A stretch of 59,225 bases of DNA, from assembly GCA_905234655.1 (NCBI GenBank), contig CAJOJG010000019.1:1-59225 (forward strand), given 5' to 3'. The stretch is from an uncultured Bacteroidales bacterium. Its GTDB lineage: Bacteria > Bacteroidota > Bacteroidia > Bacteroidales > UBA3824. Below are positions 16,175 to 23,813 of this stretch, one piece after another. The notes beneath the pieces were generated by a model. That model was given only the letters and a program-made list of their open reading frames with translations. It was not told the origin of the DNA and did no database searches. The position numbers and the translations under genes are program-made. Position 1 is the first letter of the stretch. Each line of letters opens with the position of its first letter.

Positions 16175-18652
16175 TTACCTTGTGTATAGTTCGACTTCGG
16201 AGCTTGAAAGTCCGTCGGCTTCAGCCCTGACGACGACGCGCCCCGCCTTGCCTTTTATAGAGCGGACGATGCAAAGGCATTTGCCGTTGAATGCGGAGTG
16301 CCGGTCGCCCTTGAAGCTTTCATGGCAAACCTGGTCGCCGTTGTCAAGTCCGACAATCTCCGCCGGGCCTTCGACTTTGAATTTGACCATGTTGTTTGCG
16401 TATGGAACTACAACGCCCTTGTTGTCGACGACATCGATGGTCACAAAACTCAACTCCTTGCCGTCTGCGGCTATGGAGTAGCGGTCGGCTGTGGTCGCTA
16501 ATCGTGAGGGCGCACCGGCAGTCCTCACGATGTCGCTGACCTCGATTCCGTCCGCCGAGTGTCCGACGGCCTTGAGTTCGCCGGGTTTGAATGGCACACG
16601 CCATGACAGGTGCATCTTTTCACCGTCCATCATTTTCTTGCCGAGCGATTCGCCGTTAAGGAACAGCTCCACGTCTTTCATGTTTGTATATGCCACTACA
16701 TCAATAACTTCGCCCTCATTCCAGTTCCAGTGTGGCAGGATGTGAAGCACGTAGTCGTCGGTCCACAACGATTTATAAAGATAATAGACATCTTTGGGGA
16801 AGCCCGCCAAGTCTATTATGCCAAAGTATGAACTCCTTGAAGGCCAGCCGTATGGCGTTGGCTCGCCGAGGTAGTCGAAGCCCGTCCATACGAATATGCC
16901 CGAAACCCACGGATATTTCATGTATTCGCGCAGTGTGGTCTCGTGGGTGCTGCCCCATGGCGTGCGCACGTTGTCGTATGCCGAGCATTTGTGGTGGTCG
17001 GTCTCGAAAGGAATGTCCCACCGTTCAGGCCAAAGGTATTGAGTGTCGGCTGGCGCGATGTAGTGTCCACGGGTCTGTAGTGCGGAGGTCGATTCAGTGA
17101 TAATAAGCGGCAACCCCGGATATTTCTTCTTAAAAGCCTCGCCCCAGTTGTATTCATGGTAGTTAAAGCCAATGATGTCCAATGCGTTAGCCTTGAAAAG
17201 GAGGTTGTGCGGCTCAGTCTCGTTATTGCCGGTCGTGACAGGCCGCGTGGGGTCTATTCTCTTTACCAAATCCACTAACTTCTTGCACAGTAGCGAGTTG
17301 ACGTGCATTTCCTTGGAATTGTCGTCCTGCTTAGAGAGTTGGGCGGCGAAGTTGAACATCAGGTTTGCCTTCTCGATGCTGAGTGTGTCGGTGCTTATGT
17401 CGCCCCATTGTTCGAGGATTTCGTTGCCGACGCTCCACATAATCACTGACGGATGGTTGCGGTCGCGTTTGATGAAGTCCTCGAGGTCGCGCTCGTGCCA
17501 TTCGGCGAAATATTTGGAGTAGTCGTTTGGCGACTTCTTACGCGCCCACATGTCGAATGCCTCGTCCATGACGATAAAACCCATTGAGTCACAAAGGTTA
17601 AGGAGTTCCGGAGCGGGAGGGTTGTGGGAGGTGCGGATGGCGTTACAACCCATGTTTTTAAGGATTTCGAGTTGACGCTGGATGGCACGGTGGTTAGCCG
17701 CCGCGCCTAATGCGCCAAGGTCGTGGTGCTGGCATACGCCGTTGATTTTCATCGGCTTGCCATTCAGCGAAAAGCCTTTTTCCGCGTCGAAGTTGAAATA
17801 CCTGACGCCAAATGTCGTCGTGTACTCGTCGATGGTTTTGCCGTCGCGCGTGGCTGTCAGCCGTGCGGAATACACGTGCGGCGAGGTTGGCGACCATAGT
17901 TTGGGGTTGTCGAGCGTGATGGCGCCGAAATCAGCGGCTTTCCCTGCGGCGATTGCCATTTCTTTCTCTGCCACTACGTCTCCGCCCGGCTCCATGATTT
18001 CGAGTTTAGCCTCACAGTCTGCACTGCCAGTCATCACCGTCGAAACGTGGACAGTCGCCTTCGCGTCCGAAATTCCATCTGCGGTGATAAAGGTCTCTTT
18101 TTCAATGAAATGCGATTCGTTGACTGTCTTGAGCCACACGTTTCGGTAGATTCCCGAGCCGGAATACCACCGTGAGTTTGGCTGGTCTGTGTTGTCTACT
18201 GTCACGGTCACTGTATTGTCGCCATGCGGGTTCAGCAGGTCTGTGATGTCGTATTCAAAACTCACATATCCATTTGGACGGAAGCCGGCTTTTTTGCCGT
18301 TGATGTAGACTGTGCTTTGCCAGTACACGCCGTCAAAACATATAAACACGCGCTTGCCGTTGAGGTCGGGGGACTTGAAGTGTTTTCTGTAAACGCCATA
18401 TCCACCGGGCAATGCGCCGCCTCCAGCCGTGGCTGGGTTGGTTTCGTTAAACTCGCCTTCAATGCTCCAGTCGTGCGGCAGGTAAATGCTCCGCCATGCG
18501 CTGTCGTCGTATGTCGCCGATGAGGCGGTTGAATCAGCCTCCAACGAGAATTTCCATCCGAAATCGAAGTCCACAATGTCCCGCACCTTGTCCTGAGAAC
18601 CGCAGGACGCCATAAGCGCGACAAGTGGAATTATAAATGTTGTCCTTTTCAT
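16175..18652 (-). CDS. GH2 beta-galactosidase-like lipoprotein
   Basis: Starting at the second Met (18652) gives a proper lipoprotein signal, IPLVALMASCGS, and places the start downstream of a matched promoter. The 825-residue enzyme has the GH2 jelly-roll (SRWYSGSGIYRNVWL), the immunoglobulin-like domain and TIM barrel with acid/base Glu in MWSVGNEI and nucleophile Glu in LIITESTSA, plus C-terminal Big/DUF4982-type domains. GH2 enzymes with this layout release beta-galactose or related beta-sugars. In a xyloglucan locus the expected role is removal of beta-galactosyl side chains; specificity is inference. Confidence 0.9.
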   Translation of the reverse strand: MKRTTFIIPLVALMASCGSQDKVRDIVDFDFGWKFSLEADSTASSATYDDSAWRSIYLPHDWSIEGEFNETNPATAGGGALPGGYGVYRKHFKSPDLNGKRVFICFDGVYWQSTVYINGKKAGFRPNGYVSFEYDITDLLNPHGDNTVTVTVDNTDQPNSRWYSGSGIYRNVWLKTVNESHFIEKETFITADGISDAKATVHVSTVMTGSADCEAKLEIMEPGGDVVAEKEMAIAAGKAADFGAITLDNPKLWSPTSPHVYSARLTATRDGKTIDEYTTTFGVRYFNFDAEKGFSLNGKPMKINGVCQHHDLGALGAAANHRAIQRQLEILKNMGCNAIRTSHNPPAPELLNLCDSMGFIVMDEAFDMWARKKSPNDYSKYFAEWHERDLEDFIKRDRNHPSVIMWSVGNEILEQWGDISTDTLSIEKANLMFNFAAQLSKQDDNSKEMHVNSLLCKKLVDLVKRIDPTRPVTTGNNETEPHNLLFKANALDIIGFNYHEYNWGEAFKKKYPGLPLIITESTSALQTRGHYIAPADTQYLWPERWDIPFETDHHKCSAYDNVRTPWGSTHETTLREYMKYPWVSGIFVWTGFDYLGEPTPYGWPSRSSYFGIIDLAGFPKDVYYLYKSLWTDDYVLHILPHWNWNEGEVIDVVAYTNMKDVELFLNGESLGKKMMDGEKMHLSWRVPFKPGELKAVGHSADGIEVSDIVRTAGAPSRLATTADRYSIAADGKELSFVTIDVVDNKGVVVPYANNMVKFKVEGPAEIVGLDNGDQVCHESFKGDRHSAFNGKCLCIVRSIKGKAGRVVVRAEADGLSSSEVELYTR

Positions 18653-18676
18653 AATCACGGTGTTAGTAAACCGAAA

Positions 18677-18708
18677 CAAAAGTACAACATCGGCGATAAT
18701 TAAGCAAA
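18677..18708 (-). promoter_or_regulatory. Promoter of the GH2 gene
   Basis: The minus strand carries TTTG (18705-18708), 20 bases, then TACTTTTG (18677-18684), an exact match in both boxes. Transcription would begin near 18670, so a start at 18679 is excluded and 18652 is preferred. Confidence 0.72.
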
Positions 18709-18804
18709 TTTATTTGTTTAAAAGTTTAGAAATAATGTTTCCATCCGATATTGATCGGGATGTGTGATTCTGACTCTGGGAATGTTTTTTAGGCGATATT
18801 TAAC

Positions 18805-18881
18805 GGAATCTTGTGATTTTTTGCCCGAAAAACGCTGGAATTTTGTGATTTTTTGCTAATTTTGAGCTGGAATTTTGTGAT
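18805..18881 (+). repeat. Three direct repeats with 32-base period over the DUF4143 ATPase promoter
   Basis: GGAAT(C/T)TTGTGAT begins at 18805, 18837 and 18869, exactly 32 bases apart. Copies one and two extend into TTTTTTGC, and copies two and three are preceded by GCT. A -7 box TAATTTTG (18857-18864) lies between copies two and three, about 37 bases before the ATG. Three helical turns of spacing fit a protein bound along one DNA face; an operator role is inference. The rest of the GH2-ATPase gap (18709-18804) shows nothing else. Confidence 0.7.
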
Positions 18882-18900
18882 AATCATCAATCAAAACACT

Positions 18901-20262
18901 ATGGCACTGCAACTTAGACGAAAAATAGACCAATACCTCGAAAAATGGAAGAATAATCCCGACAGACTGCCGCTGATTGTAAAGGGCGCACGTCAAATCG
19001 GGAAGACTTTTTCCATCGAAAACTTTGCGAAAAGTTACAAAAGTTTTGTCGAAATAAATTTCATAACCTCGCCCGAATACAAAACCATTTTTGAACACGG
19101 TTTTTCCGCCGTCGATGTCGTCAAACAGATTTCGATGATAAACCCGAAATTCGAGTTCATTGAAAACGACACGCTGATATTTTTTGACGAGTTGCAGGCG
19201 TGTCCCAACTGTGCTACCTCGCTGAAATTCTTTGCGTTAGACAAGAAATATGATGTCATCTGTTCAGGCTCGCTGATGGGACTCAATTATCAGGAAATCG
19301 ATTCGGTGTCCGTCGGCTACAAAATTGATTACGAAATGTATTCGCTTGATTTTGAGGAATTTCTGTGGGCAAAAGGATACAGCGGCACGCAGATTGGCGA
19401 CCTGTTTGAAAATATGAAACTTTTGCAGCCTTTCACCGCGACGGCGATGGACGTGATGATGCAAAATTTCAAGGACTACATTCTCGTTGGCGGCATGCCG
19501 CAGGTGGTCAAGATGTTTGTCGGGCAAAACAATTTTTCGGGCATTTTGGACGCGCAGAGGGCATTGCTCAGGGCATACGCCGAGGACATCACAAAGTATG
19601 CCGTCGGCCTCGACAAGGCGAAAGTCAGGAATGTTTATGAAAACATCCCCGCGTTTTTGGCGAAGGAAAACAAAAAGTTTCAAATCTCAAAGATTGCCCA
19701 CGGCGCGCGCAACCGCGAGTACGTCGGCGTTGTTGACTGGCTCAACGATGCCGGGATAGTCAACATCTGTTATTGCCTCGACCTGCCCGAAATGCCGTTC
19801 AAGGGCAATTACAACCCGCAAAACTACAAACTTTATTTCCGCGACACGGGGCTTTTGATTGCGTCTTTGGACGACGAGGCGCAGGCCGACCTTCGCGCCA
19901 ACAAGAATTTCAACACTTACAAAGGTGCTGTGTATGAGAACATTGTAGCCGACATGCTTGTCAAATCGGGCTATCCGCTCTATTACTACAAAAACGCCAA
20001 AGGCACTCTGGAAATGGATTTTTTCGTCAGGGATGCGGATTCGGTGGTGCCGGTGGAAGTGAAGGCGTCAGACAATTCCACGCCGTCGCTCAACACCCTG
20101 ATTAACAGCGACAAATATCCCGACATCAAATACGGAATCAAACTTTGCCACAAAAACATCGGCTTCAACGGCAAATTCTACACATTCCCGTACTTCACCG
20201 CCTTTCTTCTCAAAAAATATATGATATGGAGGATTGAGGGAAAAGCCCTTACGCTTTGTTGA
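18901..20262 (+). CDS. DUF4143 family AAA ATPase with C-terminal nuclease-like fold
   Basis: Starting at ATG 18901 gives 453 residues. Walker A is GARQIGKT (29-36), Walker B is TLIFFDELQACP, and a sensor Ser lies in VICSGSLMG. A winged-helix middle region (about 245-310) precedes the DUF4143 domain, which ends in a PD-(D/E)XK-like segment (GAVYENIVADML, LEMDFFVRD, PVEVKA). The family is abundant and mobile in Bacteroidetes and its cellular role is unsettled. It is a lone plus-strand gene inside a minus-strand carbohydrate arm, with its own promoter. The earlier in-frame Met at 18853 lies upstream of the predicted transcription start. Confidence 0.88.
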   Translation: MALQLRRKIDQYLEKWKNNPDRLPLIVKGARQIGKTFSIENFAKSYKSFVEINFITSPEYKTIFEHGFSAVDVVKQISMINPKFEFIENDTLIFFDELQACPNCATSLKFFALDKKYDVICSGSLMGLNYQEIDSVSVGYKIDYEMYSLDFEEFLWAKGYSGTQIGDLFENMKLLQPFTATAMDVMMQNFKDYILVGGMPQVVKMFVGQNNFSGILDAQRALLRAYAEDITKYAVGLDKAKVRNVYENIPAFLAKENKKFQISKIAHGARNREYVGVVDWLNDAGIVNICYCLDLPEMPFKGNYNPQNYKLYFRDTGLLIASLDDEAQADLRANKNFNTYKGAVYENIVADMLVKSGYPLYYYKNAKGTLEMDFFVRDADSVVPVEVKASDNSTPSLNTLINSDKYPDIKYGIKLCHKNIGFNGKFYTFPYFTAFLLKKYMIWRIEGKALTLC

Positions 20263-20416
20263 GCGTTCTTTTCGCCGCCCAATTTTTCCACACAATTACC
20301 GGCACTATGCACACGACCGTCGAAATCAAAATGTAAATGATTCTTGACACAACAATATTAGGAATAATTGCGTCAAGAATTACACAGCAACCTATACAAC
20401 CAAACCGGCATGTCAA
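20249..20416 (-). pseudogene. Possible C-terminal remnant of a membrane protein
   Basis: On the minus strand an open frame of 55 residues has a strongly hydrophobic segment (about 27-44: IIYILISTVVCIVPVIVW) and a basic tail KNWAAKRTLNKA before the stop. It has no ATG start, and its stop codon lies inside the end of the DUF4143 gene, 14 bases of overlap. It looks like the tail of a transmembrane protein whose front part has been lost. It could be chance. Confidence 0.3.
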
Positions 20417-20457
20417 TCAGGTTGCAAAATAAGGCGCAGACCTTATTTCATCTATTC

Positions 20458-20577
20458 GCATTCACGGGGAGCCTCGGATGAACCCCGTCCTCAAACAATA
20501 GATTCCTCAGCCCGCGCCTTTTGGGAGCGAGCATCAACCAATTGTTTGAGGAAGGTGTCCTTGACACCCGTGAATTG
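20458..20577 (+). other. Nested inverted-repeat element, possible structured RNA or mobile-element end
   Basis: TTCACGGG (20461-20468) pairs with CCCGTGAA (20567-20574), and inside it CCTCAAACAA (20489-20498) pairs with TTGTTTGAGG (20542-20551). Flanking GCA and TTGC extend the outer stem with one bulge. The internal loops are 20 and 15 bases; the apical 43 bases can form a further GC-rich hairpin. No T-tract follows. The rest of 20263-20545 holds only the possible remnant listed separately. Confidence 0.5.
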
Positions 20578-20851
20578 CTTATTATCCGATTTTATTCAGA
20601 TTTGCAACTATTTGGGCGAATTGAAAAGAACGCCAACTAATTTCAAGCAATCTCTCAATAAGGCAAAGAAAATCTACGACCATTACCTTTATAATTTGAG
20701 AATAATTATTGATCGTAGATTTTGGGAAAACGTTAATTGGCGAGATTTGAGCGCAAAAGAACAATTGTGCGTTGAAAACTATTCGACCGAAATTCAGAAT
20801 GTCCTTCAAGAGTGTAATGTAGTGCTGGACAAAATTGCGCGTAGTTCATAA
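20546..20851 (+). CDS. Short ORF of unknown function, no ATG start
   Basis: About 80 residues from 20573 onward read like real protein (SDFIQICNYLGELKR, then FKQSLNKAKKIYDHYLYNLRI, then LSAKEQLCVENYS), helical and charged, ending in IARSS. There is no ATG in frame; possible starts are TTG 20546 or GTG codons inside the inverted-repeat element. The frame stays open leftward to about 20346, through sequence that looks non-coding. It is best read as the C-terminal fragment of a lost gene joined to the element. A terminator follows. Confidence 0.35.
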   Translation: MRKVSLTPVNCLLSDFIQICNYLGELKRTPTNFKQSLNKAKKIYDHYLYNLRIIIDRRFWENVNWRDLSAKEQLCVENYSTEIQNVLQECNVVLDKIARSS

Positions 20852-20886
20852 CAATCTCATTCGGTATGTAATTTCACAACACACAA

Positions 20887-20926
20887 AAAATCCCCGACTG
20901 CCCATCACATTGCAATCGGGGATTTT
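20887..20926. terminator. Bidirectional terminator hairpin
   Basis: AAAATCCCCGA (20887-20897) pairs perfectly with TCGGGGATTTT (20916-20926). With A and T runs on the two sides it can end transcription from the plus-strand ORF and from the minus-strand GH43 gene, which converge here. Confidence 0.85.
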
Positions 20927-20952
20927 CATTAAATCAATGTCGCAAAAAAAAA

Positions 20953-23664
20953 CTATCTAAACTTCCACCAGTCCAGCCTTACCTCTTTCTTCGCCTTCCC
21001 GAACACAATATACAAATCATGTACGCTGCTGACGCCGGAAACCTTGCAACTGAAAGCCTTGTATTTTTCGACGCTGCCGGTGGGCTTGATGAGGACTTTG
21101 CCGATTTCTGTGCCGTCGGGGGAATCGAGGCGAAGGGAAACCTCGACAGAACCCGTCGCGGCGGCGGTGATTGAGAATTGAGATGCGCCGGCCGCAAAAT
21201 CAACGCCGCGAAGACGGATGTACTCGCCGTCGTCAAGGTCGGTAACGTACATGTTGCGCTTGCCCGTCGAATATGGCATCTCGGCGACAACGCCAGTGTT
21301 GGGAATGCCCATTTTGGCGGTTTTCAAGCCGTACCCCCAAGCCATCGTCTCGGCCTCGACGCGCTGGAACGGATTGAGCCACTTGACTTGCTTAACAGGC
21401 TCTTGGTCAAGCCAATAGGGGACTTCCTTGATTGTGCCGTCGGGGTTGTACTGCATCTCGGTAACGGTAACGGAACGACGCTCGTGGTGTTCCTGAATGT
21501 CGATGTGCATCAGGTCGTAATTCTGACCAAAAACATACGTCTTGCCCTTGAAATCGGCGATTCCGGGGTGGTTGCCACGGTCGCGGGGCGTGGGGCGCAT
21601 GATGTAGCCGGTGCTTTCCCACGGGCCTGTGGGGCGGTCGCTCATCGCGTAACCCAACGCCTCGGGGCAGCACGTAGAGGCAAATGCAAGGTAATACTTG
21701 TCGCCGCGACGGTAAAACCACGGCCCCTCTTGGTAATTCTCGATGTGCGGCAGTTGCACCACGCTGTCTTTCAGCGAAATCATGTCGTCGTTCAATCGGG
21801 CGTAGAACGTGTGCGGGTTGCCCCAATACATGTAAGCCTGACCGTCCTTGTCGGTATAGACGGTGGGGTCGATGTCAAACCAATTTTCCTTGTTCCAATA
21901 GAGCGGCTTGCCGAGCGGGTCCTTGTACGGGCCGTAGGGCGAATCCGCCACCAAAACGCCGATTCCGTGGCCGTGAAGTGGCGCGTAGAGGTAATATTTG
22001 CCGCCGCGTTCGACCACCTGAATCGCCCAGCCGCCGTTGTCGCGACTGCGCCACTCAAAATCTTTGAGCGATGCGGGCGCGCCGTGTTCAGTCCAATTGA
22101 CCATGTCCGTCGTCGAATACAAAAGCCAATCGTACATGAAGAAGCCCGCAGAACTCTTTTCGTTGGGGTCGGTGATGTGTTCGGGCGATGCGTCGTGCGA
22201 ACAGAAGAGGAACAGCGTGTCGCCAATCACGAGGGGCGACGGGTCGGCGGTGAATTTGGTCTGAAAGGCGGGCATGTTGCACTGTTCGATGCCGCGCATC
22301 TGCCACGAGTCAAAGTTGAAAAGTTCGGGGCCTTTCCGTCCCGTGAACACAAAATACAGGTCGTGGACACCCTCGGCCTTGCCGGTGAAGTCTGTCGAAA
22401 ATTCCTTGAAATTTTCCCAGCCGCCGGTGCCTTGGATGTCGAGGACGGCGCAGAGTTTGCCGCCGAGGCTGTCGAGGCGCACCTCAATCTTGCCGCCGCG
22501 CAGTCCGCTCGCAGCCGTCGCCGTGAAGGTGCGGGGGAAGTTTTTGCCAAAATCGACGTTTTGAAGTTTTATCCAGTCGCCGTTGTGGATGTCGCTGACA
22601 TAGACACCCTGTTTGTCATTCTGACGGGTCTTGACACCGCTCGAAAACGCCATCGTCTCGGCTTGGACTTTTCTAAATGGATTGAATTTTGCAATCGGCT
22701 TTACGCCCTCGTCTGTCGGCAGGATTTTTGGGAACGAGCCGTCGGGGTTGTACTTAAATTCTTCGACGGCGACACTTCTGCCGAATCCGCCGCCCTTGGG
22801 AAGTTTGCCGGTGTGGTAGAAGAAATACGAATGTCCCTTGTAGTCAACAACGCCGCAATGGTTTGTGAATGAGTTGGTCTCGCTCAAAGGCATTATCTCG
22901 CCGGCGTATTTCCAGCCTGTCGTTACGTTGTCGCTGACGGAATACGAAATGTGTTCGGGAACGCCGCCCGCCGCGTAGAGCAACTGGTATTTGCCGTTGC
23001 GCTTGGTGAGCCAAGGGCCTTCGACGTAACTGTCTTTGTAAGTCTTGTTTTTGTCGCGGTCTGGCATTTTGGGCGAGCCGAATGCTTCCTCTGTCATGTC
23101 GAGCATGCCGAGAGAGCCGCTGTACGAAATCATGTCCTCGTTGAGTTTGAGGTAGTAGCACTGCGGGTTGCCCCAAAAGAGCCACGCCTGACCATCGTCG
23201 TCGATGAAGACTGTGGGGTCGATGTGGTCCCAAGAGCCGTTTTCAAAGAGGGGCTTGCCGAGAGCGTCCTTGAAGCCGGACGTGGGGTTGTCAGAGACGG
23301 CGACACCGATTGCCATTCCGCCCGAGAGTTTGGAATGTGCGCAGATGTACCAGTAGAATTTGCCGTTGCGACAGACGGTCTGCGCCGCCCACGCGCGGTC
23401 GTCAGCCCAAGAGAAAGTCTCGAGGGCGAGGGGCGACCCGTGGTCGGTGTAGTTGACCATGTCGGTGGTGGAATACACGCGCCATTCCTGCATCCAGAAG
23501 AAATCGGCGTTGTCCTCGTCGTGTCCGGTATAGACGTAGAGTGTGTCGTTGTGAACCATCGGCGCGGGGTCCGAGGTGAACCACGTCTGGACGATTGGGT
23601 TTTGGGCGTTGAGGGCGGAAGCGGACGCCGCTATCGCCGCTGTGATAAGAAAGTGTCTTTTCAT
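20953..23664 (-). CDS. Tandem GH43 protein (GH43-CBM6-like-GH43-CBM6-like)
   Basis: This 903-residue exported protein has a signal peptide (ITAAIAASASALNAQ) and two complete GH43 units. Copy one has Asp32 in SDPAPM, IDPTVFIDDDG and the acid Glu in YVEGPWL; copy two, from about residue 470, has ADPSPL, IDPTVYTDKDG and YQEGPWF. All three catalytic acids are kept in each. Each unit ends in a CBM6-like beta-sandwich (QAETMAFSSGVKT; EAETMAWGYGLKT). GH43 acts on alpha-arabinofuranosides or beta-xylosides; two active sites in one chain suggest sequential side-chain removal. Specificity is inference. Confidence 0.9.
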   Translation of the reverse strand: MKRHFLITAAIAASASALNAQNPIVQTWFTSDPAPMVHNDTLYVYTGHDEDNADFFWMQEWRVYSTTDMVNYTDHGSPLALETFSWADDRAWAAQTVCRNGKFYWYICAHSKLSGGMAIGVAVSDNPTSGFKDALGKPLFENGSWDHIDPTVFIDDDGQAWLFWGNPQCYYLKLNEDMISYSGSLGMLDMTEEAFGSPKMPDRDKNKTYKDSYVEGPWLTKRNGKYQLLYAAGGVPEHISYSVSDNVTTGWKYAGEIMPLSETNSFTNHCGVVDYKGHSYFFYHTGKLPKGGGFGRSVAVEEFKYNPDGSFPKILPTDEGVKPIAKFNPFRKVQAETMAFSSGVKTRQNDKQGVYVSDIHNGDWIKLQNVDFGKNFPRTFTATAASGLRGGKIEVRLDSLGGKLCAVLDIQGTGGWENFKEFSTDFTGKAEGVHDLYFVFTGRKGPELFNFDSWQMRGIEQCNMPAFQTKFTADPSPLVIGDTLFLFCSHDASPEHITDPNEKSSAGFFMYDWLLYSTTDMVNWTEHGAPASLKDFEWRSRDNGGWAIQVVERGGKYYLYAPLHGHGIGVLVADSPYGPYKDPLGKPLYWNKENWFDIDPTVYTDKDGQAYMYWGNPHTFYARLNDDMISLKDSVVQLPHIENYQEGPWFYRRGDKYYLAFASTCCPEALGYAMSDRPTGPWESTGYIMRPTPRDRGNHPGIADFKGKTYVFGQNYDLMHIDIQEHHERRSVTVTEMQYNPDGTIKEVPYWLDQEPVKQVKWLNPFQRVEAETMAWGYGLKTAKMGIPNTGVVAEMPYSTGKRNMYVTDLDDGEYIRLRGVDFAAGASQFSITAAATGSVEVSLRLDSPDGTEIGKVLIKPTGSVEKYKAFSCKVSGVSSVHDLYIVFGKAKKEVRLDWWKFR

Positions 23665-23693
23665 TTGGTGAATTTGTTAAAAATTTGTTTTTA

Positions 23694-23701
23694 CAAATTT
23701 A
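23694..23701 (-). promoter_or_regulatory. Candidate -7 box for the tandem GH43 gene
   Basis: The minus strand reads TAAATTTG, an exact TAnnTTTG match, 30 bases before the ATG. No good TTTG is found 19-21 bases upstream. The rest of the 149-base gap to the CotH gene shows no feature beyond short TGTTACA-type repeats (about 23755-23790). Confidence 0.45.
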
Positions 23702-23813
23702 GACACTTTCATCTACTTCCACCTATACTTTATGTTTCAGGATTTTGCTCGAATGTTACATGATGCTGTCGGAATGTTACAAAAATGTAACAAATGAGAG
23801 TCCGTCGTCATTT

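Noticed and set aside
20458..20577. Reading the inverted-repeat element as tmRNA or 6S RNA
   Set aside because: No tRNA-like end, tag peptide or CCA is visible for tmRNA, and the central-bubble layout of 6S cannot be shown by eye. It is left as an unnamed structured element.
21178..22872. 564-codon plus-strand open frame antisense to the double GH43 gene
   Set aside because: The GH43 strand has both catalytic triads and a signal peptide; the antisense frame has no recognisable domain and no promoter.
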